This document shows, piece by piece, positions 39,627 to 51,242 of a stretch of 64,000 bases of DNA. The notes under the pieces are model-generated. The model saw only the letters and a list, made by a program, of their open reading frames with translations. It ran no database searches and was not told where the DNA came from. A program made the position numbers and the translations under genes. Source of the stretch: Hortaea werneckii (Eukaryota > Ascomycota > Dothideomycetes > Mycosphaerellales > Teratosphaeriaceae); contig JBAOKB010000185.1 in assembly GCA_037044905.1 (NCBI GenBank), positions 62,001-126,000 on the forward strand, read 5' to 3'. Positions within the stretch are counted from its first letter, which is position 1. Every line of letters begins with the position of its first letter.

Positions 39627-41456
39627 CTACAACTTCGCCGCCGGCGTCTTCTCACTCGCGCTCGTAATCTCATTGTACAGCAGCCTAGTAAATTTCACGA
39701 CACGTCAGTAAAAAAACAATCTCTTACACCACGAAACAAACAATCTCATCACGGGGAGAAACTTACGAAGTCAGGAACTCAGCGTACTCCTCGCCGGTAA
39801 CCTGCGTCTCAAAGTACTTGGCCGCAAGCTGGTACTTGTTGCCCTTGCCGGCCTTCTTCTCCAGCTCGTCGGCCTGCTCATGCAGCAGCTTCAGCGCGTA
39901 GCCGCGGTCGAGCTTCTTGCCGCCCTCGGTCGGGACGCCGTGACGGCACCACTGCCACAGCTGGGATCGACTGACTTCCGCCGTCGCCGCGTCCTCCATC
40001 AGGTAGTTGATTGGCACGCAGCCGATGCCGCGCAGCCATCCCTCCATGTATCCGAGGCCGATGTTGAGGTTCTTGCGGATGCCGTCCTCGGTGATCTTGC
40101 CCGGCACGTTCATGTTCAGCAGGTCGTTGGCCGTGATGTGCACGTCTTCTCTCCTGACGTGCAGCTGGTTCGGCGTCGGCATGTGCGTGTTGAACACGTC
40201 GGCCGCGATGCTTGCTAGGGCTGGGTGAGCGACCCATGTTCCGTCGTGGCCGGCGCGCACCTCGCGAAGCTTGTCAGCGCGGACATTGTCCATGGCCGCG
40301 TCGTTGGCTTGCTGGTTGTCCTTGATAGGGATCTGAGCAGCCATGCCGCCCATAGCGTGGACGCCGCGACGGTGGCAGGTCTTGATCAGAAGCTTGACGT
40401 AGGCGTCCATGAAGGGGACGGTCATGGTCACTGCCGAACGGTCGGGCAGGACGAAGTTAGGGTTCTGACGGAAGCGCTTGATGACGCTGAAGATGTAGTC
40501 CCAGCGGCCGCAGTTGAGACCAGCGGAGTGGTCGCGCAGCTCGTAGATGATCTCGTCCATTTCGAAGGCGGCGGGGATGGTTTCGATGAGCACGGTACCG
40601 CGGATGGTGCCGCGACGCATGCCAATGTAGTCTTGAGCGAGGTTGAAGACGTCGTTCCAGAGACGAGCCTCGAGATGGGACTCCATCTTGGGGAGATAGA
40701 AGTATGGGCCAGTTCCACGCTTGACAAGCTCCTCGGCATTGTTGAAGAAGTAGAGACCAAAGTCGAACAGCGAGGCGGAGATGGGCTCACCGTCAACGGT
40801 CATATGCTTCTCCTCAAGGTGCCAGCCACGAGCACGGCAGATGAGGGTAGGGAGGGTACGGTCGGTGCGGAGCTTGTAAGCCTTCTCGCCCTGCTTGAAG
40901 TCGACTTGCTTGCGGATGGCGTCGTGCAGGTTCAGCTGGCCATTGACCATGTTATCCCAGGTAGGGGCATTTGAGTCTGCGAAGTGACGCTGTCAGCTAT
41001 ACCGGACGACCGAGAGCGAGAGACAGGCTACGCAGTCAACTTACCTTCAAAGTCGGCCATGTATGTCCAAACATCCGAGTTCAGGGCGTTTACCACCATC
41101 TTCCTGTCCGTCGGGCCGGTGATCTCAATTCGCCTGTCCACCAGACCCGGCGCAGGCGGGGCACCCTTCCAGGCATCGTTCTCCCGGATGTGCTTCGTCT
41201 CGGGCAGGAAATCGAGCAGGTTGCCCTTGTCGAGCTCCTGCTGACGGATCATGCGGCGCTGGAGCAGGGCTTTGCGGGTGTCATTGAAGGCACGCTGGAG
41301 CGTGGCGAGGAAGATGATGGCGTCCTTGTTCAGGATCTTCTTGGTGTCGTTGTTCAGAGGGCCGAGGATGTTGACGTCGCGGAGGACTTGATCGGTGTGG
41401 GCAGGGCCGACCTTACGGCCCATGTCGCGGCCGGAGGTGGTATGTGAGTGAGACAT
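39627..41456 (-). CDS. Malate synthase, glyoxysomal
   Basis: Condenses glyoxylate with acetyl-CoA to malate in the glyoxylate shunt, needed on acetate or fatty acids. Minus strand: exon 1 41456-41045, intron 41044-40977 (68 bp), exon 2 40976-39767, intron 39766-39685 (82 bp), exon 3 39684-39627; 559 residues. Key segments are GTVLIETIPAAFEMDEIIYEL with the barrel acid residues, LNCGRWDYIFSVIK, MDAYVKLLIKTCHRRGVHAMGGMAAQIP, and AGHDGTWVAHP. The tiny last exon supplies LLYNEITSASEKTPAAKL, ending in AKL, a type 1 peroxisomal signal. It is the orthologue of Aspergillus acuE by family. The leader is pyrimidine-rich. Confidence 0.96.
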
Positions 41457-42461
41457 GGTGGGATGAGTATGCTAGACTGATTCTGTTGTGATACTCCTCT
41501 GAAATAGAATGGGGACAGATAGAGGAGCAAGTGGAAAAAAGTAAATACTTGGTGGGAAAGAGGAGAAGGGTGGAAGTATAAGAGGGGAAAAGAGCACACC
41601 TACGGAGAGAAGGGAGAGTGAGTTTATATGATGACCTCAGAGGGAGATGGTGAGAGTTGAGTGGGAGGTGAGAAGCCGAGGATGGGCGGTGCGGAAGTTG
41701 ACTGCTTGCTGGTGTCTGTCTCATAGAGCAGCTCCCCTCTGCGCTGTGGCTCGTTGCCTTGCTCCCCTCAGCCGAGCTCCAACTCGGCTTGTGAACTTCT
41801 GGGGTTGAGCTTGGGCCACTACTGCCCAGTGGAGGTCAAACATGACTTCATCCGTTGTACTTTCAACTGGTTCTCTCATTCCACGAATACAGTACAATAC
41901 CTTAGTACTAAGCAATTGTGCGAGCAGCTACAGCGTAGCCGATGTTGTGTCCGGTGCATAATGCACTCGAAAATCAGTCACAGTGGCCATCTCTTCCCAT
42001 GAGCCATCCCCGCCATCTTTTGACCAGACCATCAATCCTGCATTGGCCTTCGGAGCCATCGGCGGGTCGTGCGGAGTTCACCTCGCATCTCGGGTGAAAC
42101 CGCCACCGCTATACCCGCCATAGCCGAATGACTATTACATGGACCGGAAAGTCATCTTATCGCACACATCACCATCGGAACGATGTCTCTATCTTTTCCA
42201 CGATTGATAGAAAAGATATCCAGCTTCCCATGACTAGTCAGATCGGCCGGCGCCGTGGAGCCTCTCTTCTCCCAGCCCTTCCAGAGCAATTGGATGAGTA
42301 CCTCAGGCAAGACTATATCGTGTGGTGATCTAACATGGCTGGTGTCCCGAAGGCGACAGGTACTCAATGGCTGAAGGATATCGATGCGGCCCGTACAAAA
42401 CCATGTCCAAGCGGTCTCGCAATGTCGCCATGTCGTCTGAGCATCTCGCGTCAATTCCACA
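41457..42461. promoter_or_regulatory. Malate synthase upstream region
   Basis: On the coding (minus) strand, the stretch 41457-41720 is strongly CT-rich, a typical leader of a highly induced fungal gene. From about 41900 to 42460, the 3' flank of the HET gene shows no other gene. Confidence 0.5.
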
Positions 42462-44945
42462 TCATCTCAGTACAAAGTCCTGCTCCTCGATTCTCTCCTT
42501 GCGACGAGTGTCCAAGGCCTTGCCGTCCATGATGCCATGCACGTAACACTCCCCTATGATTTGGTAATGGACCGGGCGAGATGGGTGGGATGGGTCATGG
42601 TGGGAGGGACACCCAGGATGTTCGCATTTCTGTCGCTTTGCCGCTGGCTTGTCACCGATCATCTCCCGGAGCACGACCGGGACGCTGCACCCATACAGAA
42701 TGCAGATCAGATCGCCCTTCCTGGTGCCTTCGGGTGCGAGACCGATGGAACTGGTGCTCTTGCTGGCGCCCTCAGATGAAAGCGTGACGAGTCTCCTCCT
42801 CCATACCATTCGTTGGGCTCTTTTCACAAACTCTTCGACTTCAGGATAGTCGAATACAACCTCATTGGTGGCGAGGCTGTCGCCAGCCGGCCGGGAATTG
42901 AAAGCTTCTCGGCATGTCTGCCACCAATAGACTGGCGGAAGGCGACCATCTGTACCACGATTCCCGATCATAGTACGCCAGAACACATCGGGAGGCCTCT
43001 GTGTAGTGTCGCGCCAACCGGCCGCGTCAAGCCACTCAGCCGGTATGGTGCCGTTCAAAGCTGCAGCTTTCTTTTCATGCACTTTGAATAAGGCAAAGCC
43101 CCTGACCTCTAAGCCGCACCCATCTGCTTCTTCAAATTTAAATTTCGCCGGAAGACCTTTACATGCTCTATACGGCGCAATGCTGGCACCAGGATGACCA
43201 GGTCTTCCAACTAGCGGATCTGCATTAATCCGCCGATGGACTTGATTGCGATTCGGCGAAAATGCACTTCCTTTCAGCTGGGGAATCCAAGATGGTAAGG
43301 AGTCATCGTTTGGTGCCCATGGGAAGCACAACATATCAAGCGAGCTGGATCTGCTCATGGCGAATTTCAAGAAATCTTTGCATACCTCGAGGACGCTCTT
43401 GTCGTAATCGACATCAACGTGACGTCGATACAAAGCGGCTCTCAGCCGCTTGGCCGCCTTCTGTTCCTCAGTGTCACGGAGCTCAGGCGAGGTCGTGAGC
43501 GTTAGGGCCGGCCGTCTTAGAGAAGGACTCGAGGGACCGTCGTGCGTCGATTCGAAGCTATGCACCAGGATTGAAGGCGGGTTCTTTGCCTCTGACCCAC
43601 CATTTCCCGGACGTTCTAGTACGCTGTCTGCATCAGCAGGGGTTGAGACGGTGCTGTTTTGGCGGGAACTCTGCGGACGACTATGCGTTGGAGATTTCCG
43701 GTCATCAATTCCTCGGCTATGCGCTGCGGTCATAGGAATTGAAAGACTGTTATTTGATGACACAGAGACATCACTTTGCGATCTCTGACGTGGTGCCTGT
43801 TTGCGAGTAAGACCATCAGAAGAGCCGTCGGAATAGACCGAAAGCATGGATCCGCTCCTTGATCTAGCCTTTCCATCTTCGAGATCGTAATGGAACACAG
43901 TCGGTGATGCAGTTAGACTTTCATGAGAATGAACGAGGAAAGTCGTAGACGATGCTGGGGCTTTGAACTTAGGCACTGCGTCACTGGCAAGCCATAGAAT
44001 CGCATACAGTATGTCGTGAGGGTCTGAAGCCTCGAAGGCCGTAAGAGAAGACATTAGGCCTTCTAAAGTAAACAGACGCTGTTGGGTAGATCCATCTTCG
44101 CCCTTCAAAAAGAACTCGTCTGATAGTTGAGCAAGCCTAATGGCACCGAGCTCGCTCAGATCGCCAAGGTAATCGGGATGGTTCTGGTAAGTCGCCGATG
44201 AACGGAAGAGCCGTTGCAATTCCGACTGTTTGTAGGCGGCCATGGAGATGACATCTGCAAAATCTTGCCAGGGGACCGATTTTTCGCCACACATGAGCTC
44301 TGGGGAATTTCCCAAAGCGATCTCCTGTATAATCCACCGACGACTGAACCACGGTCTCCGCATCAAAGAAGACAATGCTGCCCAATCTGCAGGCCTGGAG
44401 TGGTCCTTAATCAGTTTGTTGAAGCTGTCAGAAGTGGCGCACGTCCTGATAAAATCCATCGCTTGGTCGCTATTCGCTGCAGCCTCTCCTAGCCAGACTT
44501 TAACGCTGTTCGCTCTGCTAAAGATAAGGCGCATCAGTGGAATCTGTGAACTTTTCTCCTCTTTGTTCTCCTGATCCACACACAAAGCATCGACCCAGAG
44601 GTGTACGTCCTCTTGAGTACTGCGTAGGCGACGCAAGGCAGTGTGGAGGTTCTTCCGGATCTGGATGGTGTAGGCATTACTATCTACCAAGATCCGCACC
44701 GTGTGCTGGCCACCGGCGGGACCCCAATGGTAGGACAATGCGTAATAAGGCGTGAAACTCTGTTCGCTATTTTCTGTGGAGATGAGGCTCGGCAGCAGGT
44801 TGCACTCGATTTCTGAGTCCCAAGGCCCAGGCCTGATCTTCACAATACGAAAGCCGGCTGGCGCCACGCGCTGGGTCCCCGATGACCCATCGACCGGAGT
44901 AGATGGTAATGGGCAGTGGAGGGCAAAATTAAAGGTGGCCATCAT
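42462..44945 (-). CDS. Heterokaryon incompatibility (HET) domain protein
   Basis: HET proteins trigger cell death after fusion of unlike fungal strains; many copies have unknown roles. 827 residues, single exon, starting ATGATG at 44945. The HET domain spans about residues 65-215: YYALSYHWG, the LWVDALCVDQEN motif, IPLMRLIFSRANSVKVWLGE, and PWFSRRWIIQEIALG. A Ser/Pro-rich disordered block of about 150 residues (around 350-500) splits the protein. A second structured part follows (SWIPQLKGSAF, GLEVRGFALFKV, GDLICILYGCSVPVVLREM). A Cys/His-rich CEHPGCPSHHDPSH near the end could bind zinc. There is no NACHT or WD repeat partner next door. Confidence 0.93.
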   Translation of the reverse strand: MMATFNFALHCPLPSTPVDGSSGTQRVAPAGFRIVKIRPGPWDSEIECNLLPSLISTENSEQSFTPYYALSYHWGPAGGQHTVRILVDSNAYTIQIRKNLHTALRRLRSTQEDVHLWVDALCVDQENKEEKSSQIPLMRLIFSRANSVKVWLGEAAANSDQAMDFIRTCATSDSFNKLIKDHSRPADWAALSSLMRRPWFSRRWIIQEIALGNSPELMCGEKSVPWQDFADVISMAAYKQSELQRLFRSSATYQNHPDYLGDLSELGAIRLAQLSDEFFLKGEDGSTQQRLFTLEGLMSSLTAFEASDPHDILYAILWLASDAVPKFKAPASSTTFLVHSHESLTASPTVFHYDLEDGKARSRSGSMLSVYSDGSSDGLTRKQAPRQRSQSDVSVSSNNSLSIPMTAAHSRGIDDRKSPTHSRPQSSRQNSTVSTPADADSVLERPGNGGSEAKNPPSILVHSFESTHDGPSSPSLRRPALTLTTSPELRDTEEQKAAKRLRAALYRRHVDVDYDKSVLEVCKDFLKFAMSRSSSLDMLCFPWAPNDDSLPSWIPQLKGSAFSPNRNQVHRRINADPLVGRPGHPGASIAPYRACKGLPAKFKFEEADGCGLEVRGFALFKVHEKKAAALNGTIPAEWLDAAGWRDTTQRPPDVFWRTMIGNRGTDGRLPPVYWWQTCREAFNSRPAGDSLATNEVVFDYPEVEEFVKRAQRMVWRRRLVTLSSEGASKSTSSIGLAPEGTRKGDLICILYGCSVPVVLREMIGDKPAAKRQKCEHPGCPSHHDPSHPSRPVHYQIIGECYVHGIMDGKALDTRRKERIEEQDFVLR

Positions 44946-45910
44946 AGGTTCTTGGACTCAGTCGTCAAATGAGGTGATTGTGGTCTACTTGCCCAAAGCA
45001 TGAAATGAGAGGGAAAGCGGACCATGAAGTTTCTCAAGAAGCGTGAAAGTTGAAATCTGACCTTGTCAGCGAGGCTCTTCTGCGCATGACATGATTTTTG
45101 GCTCGACGCAGAAAAGGGCGGACTGTCTATCTCGCGAGGCACAGCCTCCACCATAAGGTCAAATGTCTATTAAGCCACCACAGCAGACCCAATAGCGAGT
45201 CGCCCTCAAGCAGCAAGTATCAGGTACATGGTACATGGGCTTCACACATGAGGGCGACAGCTATGCCGGTCTGATAGAAGGCCAATGTCTTCGCCCCTCG
45301 TGGCAGTGCAATGCTATCATGATGGATGAGACTTGTCAATGCGGAAAAGGGACGCATGACTGCCACTCTCTCATATTGATCTTCGCAAGGCAATATGCCC
45401 ATGTCGACGGGCTGTGCTACGATTGATGAATCCGCATCCCCTCCCTGTAATCTTACCTAATCGGCTAGGATGGGGGATACCAAGGTACCTACATACAAGC
45501 CTGAATTTGCGCATCCGCTTTCTTGAAATTATTGATTTCGTCTTTGGTGAGGCTGTACAAGAATGGCTTGTCCGCCATGAGCAGCCAAATTTTGAGAGAA
45601 CGCCTTCTGGTTGTCCGACACATCTCGAGCTCTACCCATCTCGACACGTTCTGGGGTGCCAAAATATGCCACGTCGTTCCCCGGCTGTCGCAAGATGCGA
45701 TATATTACCCGCAGATGACGGAACATCCCATTCCCTCAAGCTTAGCTTATTGCAGAGCTGCGTTGCTGCACAGCCCGCGAAGAGCATGCGGCCAGTTGTC
45801 ACTGGGGCTGAAGAAGTAGATCTACATCTCCTGCGAGCCTCTGCCAGCACAGCAGCCCGTCTTTCAGAGCACTTGCGATAAGTAAATCTAGCTTGCCTCA
45901 CCTGGCGAAT
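44946..45910. other. Intergenic, divergent promoters of HET and four-TM genes
   Basis: No gene is supported. A 155-codon frame (45414-45881) lacks recognisable motifs, and its opposite strand is equally open. Confidence 0.4.
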
Positions 45911-47044
45911 ATGGACCTCTCTCAATTTCTTTCCGAAGTGCTCAGCATGTTTATACCACTAAAAGTGAGCATCCGTGGTCCGGTCATACATGTTCAGGCT
46001 GACCCATGAAAGCGCGAACCCCCATTATCGACGGCTGTGAGCAGATGGCTCGCCGAGGACTACCCCAAAGTCTCGCTCGATGCTGCAGGACTCGTAGCAC
46101 TGGCGGACCTCACTACTGTCGCACGCAGGACGGCGTTAACGGGCACCTCGTGCCTTTTCGATGCTTTGCTACTGTGCCCTGGCCTTCGCAAGCAACAGAG
46201 CGCCCCCGAGCTCAACGGTGGCGAATACTCGGCGTGCGCAGCCATGACAACAGGCTATTGCTTTAGGGTAGAGAATCCGGCTACGGTGCTATATCTTCAG
46301 AAAGTCGGACGTACGGGACGTCTGACAACCGTAGAAGTCTCAAGTCCGGATATGCACCAACGGCCGTGGCGAAACTGGTTGGACGTGCTTTATGATCACG
46401 GTTCGGCCACATTGGCATCCACTTTCGTATATTCAATCGCCATAGCCATGACTCTGTCTGTCATATTGCTCACAATATGCCTCGGGGACTGGTGGGCTCT
46501 GCTCGTCCTTGGAATGCTCATATTGGCAAGGCTCATGAACGTTCTGGTCATCCGAAGGAGAGCGGCGCTGGGATGGAAAGGGGCCAGCGAACCCGGGGTC
46601 AAAGGGGATCTTCTCGTACTTCTTAGCCAAGACCGCTGGGTCCGGATGCGCGGCCTCGTTGACGACTTGAAGGCCGTCACATCAGGACAATGGCTTCGAG
46701 AGCCTACGATGCTCGAGAACGCTCTGGTAGCATTCGCCACACTTCTCGTGTATCTCGACGCCGCGCTGGCAGGCAATGCGAAGCAAGAATCTAAGCTTTT
46801 GCTTGTGGCACTGCTGTTCTGTTCCGTGGGCCTCTTGGGCATCGCGAACGAGAATACCAAGACTCTGAAAATGGCAGGAAGACTCATCAGGGTCAAGAAT
46901 ATCTCGCAACCTTACGGCAGAAGACTTGAACTTGCCATTCAATTGATCAAAGAGAGCGGAAGAGACGACTGGGCCGTCAGCTTGGGAATGATTGTACCGC
47001 CGAGTGACGACAAGACAAGCACTCGTGGGCCTGTTACAATGTGA
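45911..47044 (+). CDS. Unknown membrane protein, about four TM helices
   Basis: Exon 1 is 45911-45964, intron 45965-46012 (GTGAGC, branch GCTGAC, acceptor AAAG; 48 bp), exon 2 46013-47044; 361 residues. No ATG exists at the head of exon 2, so an upstream exon is needed; the proposed one reads MDLSQFLSEVLSMFIPLK and fits in frame. Hydrophobic segments appear in two pairs: TFVYSIAIAMTLSVILLTI with WALLVLGMLILARLMNVLVI, and LVAFATLLVYLDAALA with LLLVALLFCSVGLLGIA. A basic, charged loop lies between them, and a soluble C-terminal part has YGRRLELAIQLIKESGRDDW. I recognise no family. The Cys/Thr-rich N-terminal part faces one side. Confidence 0.75.
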
Positions 47045-47219
47045 TAGCGATGAGTCTGAAAGAGAGAGACGAAGAAGAAGGAGAAACCAAAAAAAAAAAA
47101 AAAAAGAAAAACAAAGCAAACAGAGGGATGATCAATGTAATGAGCCGAGATCATATGGCACACCTTGTCTTGACTGATATCACCATTAAAATACAGCTCA
47201 AAAACGTCCAAGACAATCC

Positions 47220-50121
47220 TCAAACATTCCTGCTCCCCTGTCTCGTCTGGATATACATCTCCAGCGCACTCCCATTACTACTACTAGCCGCATGGCTGGC
47301 CGCCTGACTCGCAGCGCTGCGGCGCGCGATGCGATGTTCCCACGCCATAGGCTTCGGTGGGGTTTCGGGCTCAGCGCCAGCAGCCACGATCGAGAGTGGG
47401 CGGTTGAGCTCCCCGTTCGTCCTGAGTACTGCCATCAATGCGGCCGAGAGCATGGCGTTCTGTTTCTCCAGCGCTGCGAGCCGTGCGTCGATCCGCGCCG
47501 TTTTCTTCGAGTCCCTGGAGGGCGCTGTGTGGAGGGCGCTCTTGCGGGGTGAGACCTGTTGGGTGGCAACGTGTGGAGTTGCTGCTTCAAGGCGTTTGGG
47601 AGGCGGGGGCAGGTCCGGCGGTGCAATCTCATAGGGCGGTGGGATAGGGAGCTCTTTCTTACTCTCTGTGCCGTTCTTAGCTTTTGCAGGCTTTTCAGAG
47701 CCGGACGCCGGTGGAGTAGGTGGTAGAGCTCTGTTCGGTGGTGGAGAAGGAAGGGGAGGCGTATCGTCCTGATCATGCGCTGGTCTTTCGCCTGACGGGC
47801 TTCCAGAGCGAGGAGGAGTATGACTAGTCGGGGTATTAAGCGCAGTACGACTCCGCCGTTTCAACGCACTCTTAGGGATCGAAGCAGATCGAGGCCGGGG
47901 GGAGTAGCTCTTCCCCTCTTTGACAATCAATTTCGCTGGTTTTGCAGGACCCTTTGCCTTGGGCACTGGTATCTCTTCAGCCACGAGCATGACGGGACTC
48001 ATTGTCATTCCAGATGCACTGCCATTCGAAGTGCATGGGGATACTGGCGTATAACCTGATTGCTCTGTATTGAGTTGCGACATCTCTTCTGATGGCACAG
48101 GCGAGACTGGTGTACGAGTCTTCTCGGTGGGTTTCTTCCAACTTGCCATGCTCGAGGCAGGGGATGATGCGCGAGTGACCAAGGGCGCCGGACGCAGCTC
48201 CGGTATCAGTATCTGCGGTCTCAGCTTCCGCAAACGTCGTGTTGGAGGAGGAAGAGGTGGGGTGGCATTGACCACTGAGTCGATAGTCTGTGGTAGGGCT
48301 GGGGGCTGTGGCCGATCGCGAAGCTTGCGTTGCCGAATACGTTCCTCGCGTTCCTTGCGAGAGTATGGGTAAGCTGGATGTCTGACGGGTTTGCTTTCAC
48401 GAGACTTTGGGCGCTTGATCGGCCCAGTGCATTCAGTGACAACCGTTGCCTTGATCGGTGGTGTCTTTCCTGGTTTGCATTCGCCAGCCGGAAGTATGCT
48501 AGGGGCAAGCTTTGGAGTCGCCTTGCGAGCGCTATTGTGTGAAGCAATGACATTTTCAATCGTACGTGGATCTCTTCGAAGTCGGAGCGGGCTCTTTGGA
48601 GGCGGAGGCCCCGGACTCTCTGACATGCTTCTTGGGTAAAGCGTTGAGGCGATACTGGACGCTCTTTGTAGCAGAACCGGATGACTGGCAAATCGACGAG
48701 GTGCAGGGTGTCTGATCTCTACATCCTTCTGGGGGCTGGGATGCTTGACAGGGAATTCTTCTTTCGGAAGCGAGATCTTCGGTGGCGGCGTACTGAAAGA
48801 CAAAGCTCTTACTGGGTGACTTGACAGGGCCTGCCCTTCTTCGAGTGGTCGCTTGGGAGTATCCTCTTGTATCTCGGTCCAGTTTGATTCTGCCATTGAG
48901 ACTGCAGATACTGGCTCAGGCGTAGGCGGGTTCGACGCGGCAGGCCTGATTGGCGAAGACGAATGATCGACAAATCGCACGGTATTATCTTGCACACATG
49001 GTAAATGCGTGGACGATTTCCGCGGTGGTGTCAAATCTTCTCGTCGAGGTTGCTCTTTGCTGAGGCTCATGAACCAGGTGTCGAGGACGTCACTAGAGTT
49101 CATGTCGTCTGCGAAAGACACTGAAACTTGCGAGTCGAGTATGGTGTGGTTTGGAGGCTCAAGTGAAAGCGCCGCAGGTTTGCAGTCTTGTTGACACATT
49201 GGGTCGGCCTCAGCTGGTTTTGTTGGCAAAGGTGGAACGATATCACCCTCGACAAGAGGGGACGGAACCTGAAGAGCCAAGTATCTTTGCCCTGAATGAA
49301 TCAGCGGAAAAGGTCGAAATTATAAGAACCATGACTTACCAGCAGAGGTCGATCGCTGTTCAACCCCGTCGGGAATCTCATGCAGCAGACCCCCTTCGTC
49401 ACGGAGCACACCATTGAACCTGCTACCATCAGTACCTGTCCACATGTGAGCTGTCACAAGTAATGTACCTATCAAACGGTGCTGTATGTGGGACTGGAGA
49501 GCGTTTCTGTCTTTTGAAAAAGCGCAGAGCAGTTTTTGGCGCGGCAGCACGCCCCGGATGCTCAACCTTACTAGGCCGTCGGTGAGGTGCAGTAGGTCCG
49601 GTAGTCCGCAAGAAGAAGGCAAGATCATGTGATGCATTGTCCCTGGGCACACGGGGGAGACTTGTAGTCGTATTCATGTCGTCGTCGTCTTTCTGACGTT
49701 TGCCGGTAAGGTAGGGAGCCTGATCGGTACGGGCACAGTGGATAGACCATGAGTCCGGACGAGAGACGTCACCGGTCTCTTCCTCAATCTTGATCGAGTC
49801 CTCCCGTAAGATAGAACCGCTTGGCTTCCGAGCACCGTCCCGCTCAAGGACGGAAGAACCTTGTCCCATAATGGAATTAGAATAAGGCAGGGAGATCTTC
49901 AAGGGCATGTTTGAAGAGCCGAATATCTCAGGTGACTGAGAGGGGCTGATGGGGATTATTTCGAACTCCTTGGGCGTATGATCGACGAAGGCCGGAGTTC
50001 GAAGTGGGTGCCGGCGATGCTGGCCGGAAAGCTGCATTGGATACGGAATCTTTGTAGGGTACGCTGCTGTGTCTTGCTTCAGATCAGTCACGAACCATGT
50101 AGCATCTCGCAGACTTACCAT
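47220..50121 (-). CDS. Large disordered fungal protein with C-terminal coiled coil
   Basis: Minus strand: exon 1 50121-49469, intron 49468-49420 (49 bp), exon 2 49419-49340, intron 49339-49292 (48 bp), exon 3 49291-47220; 934 residues. The protein is dominated by Pro/Ser/Arg-rich disorder, with poly-Pro blocks such as PPLPSPPPNRALPPTPPAS that resemble SH3/WW ligands. A short basic helix contains RKEREERIRQRKLRDRPQ. The only strong structured element is near the C-terminus, ARIDARLAALEKQNAMLSAALMAVL, a leucine-zipper-like coiled coil. The start is uncertain: a GTAAGT donor overlaps the first codons at 50121, so a further upstream exon may exist. I know of no function. Confidence 0.7.
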
Positions 50122-51242
50122 TGAGCGCGAGCGACAGTGTGCTGTTCGATAGGAGACGTGTCAAGCGTCAGCTAGGACTTGCTGAGGAGGCAAAATCAAA
50201 GAGCAGGGAAAGAACAGCCACAAGCCTAGACATAGAGAGCAGCGTCCCTCTCATGGTGCAACTTTGGGAGTAAATAGTAGCCTACAACACTACCAGAGCA
50301 TCACAAAGCCGCAAGGAAAACCGCAACTTAGGCAACGGGAGCGCCCTAGCAGAAACTGTACCACGGCGTCCGCGGCTACAGCATATGCAGCGGGCGGAGT
50401 GACTAGAGCAGAATGACCGGGTGAGAGAGCCACCATTTGAGCTTGCAACCGTGGAGTCGGTGGCCTACGATGGCATAAACTTCCGACGCCAGTCGTCTTC
50501 CAACGTTTTACTTTTGATCGACATGTCAAGGGTTGATGGACATAGGAGGTCGCGATGATTAGGACATAGGTAATTGCCCTGCAAAACCACTGGGAAAGCA
50601 GACGGCAATACGCACAAGCAAGGGGGAGGGAGACGCACCCCGTAAAGGATCAGCTGCATGGCGAGGTGACACAACATCAGCATGGACCGCCGCCGAAAGC
50701 AGGGATGCTGACGGACGGACGGTGGACTGGTGCGCTCTTTGATCGGAAAATTCGGATCTGTGATCCCCAAGATGCTCCATTTTGTGCTGCCATTGAGACG
50801 TGGCACTAGGGACTCTCAACCACGATCAGCAGACGCGGATGTCATGTAACGGGAACTTCCTTGCCACGGCAACCGCTTTCATTTCGCCGGTCCATCCCAT
50901 ATCATGTTCTTTGTGTAAATGCATGTTGAGACATGACACCAACACTTAAAAGGTCGATTGACCATCACGAAAACACACTGCCTCGTTGTAGTGCTCTCAG
51001 AAACTATATAGTCGCACATTAGAAGCTATCTGTCGATGAGACAGGCAGGTAGCTTGTGGAAAAGCCAATCTCACCTCCCATGTCTTATCCTGTCGATGCA
51101 CCACGTCGGTCAGAGCTTTCGGGAATATAATGACCTGTCTCCCGACGTACATGAGCACGATCCGTGGACGGACTCTTGTCAATGCTGTGAGAAAAGGCTA
51201 AAAAGCTGTTTCTTTCCGTCTCATCTCTCTCTCACATCATCT
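50122..51242. other. Intergenic upstream of the disordered-protein gene
   Basis: This probably holds its promoter and perhaps a 5' exon. A short hydrophobic frame (MRGTLLSMSRLVAVLSLLFD, about 50252 down to 50195 on minus) ends in a stop, and no splice join is in frame. Nothing else is supported. Confidence 0.4.

Noticed and set aside
40225..40974. 249-codon open frame on plus over malate synthase
   Set aside because: Antisense shadow of malate synthase exon 2, with composition typical of a mirrored frame.
45414..45881. 155-codon open frame upstream of the four-TM gene
   Set aside because: It is open on both strands with no domain, and I cannot distinguish it from chance.
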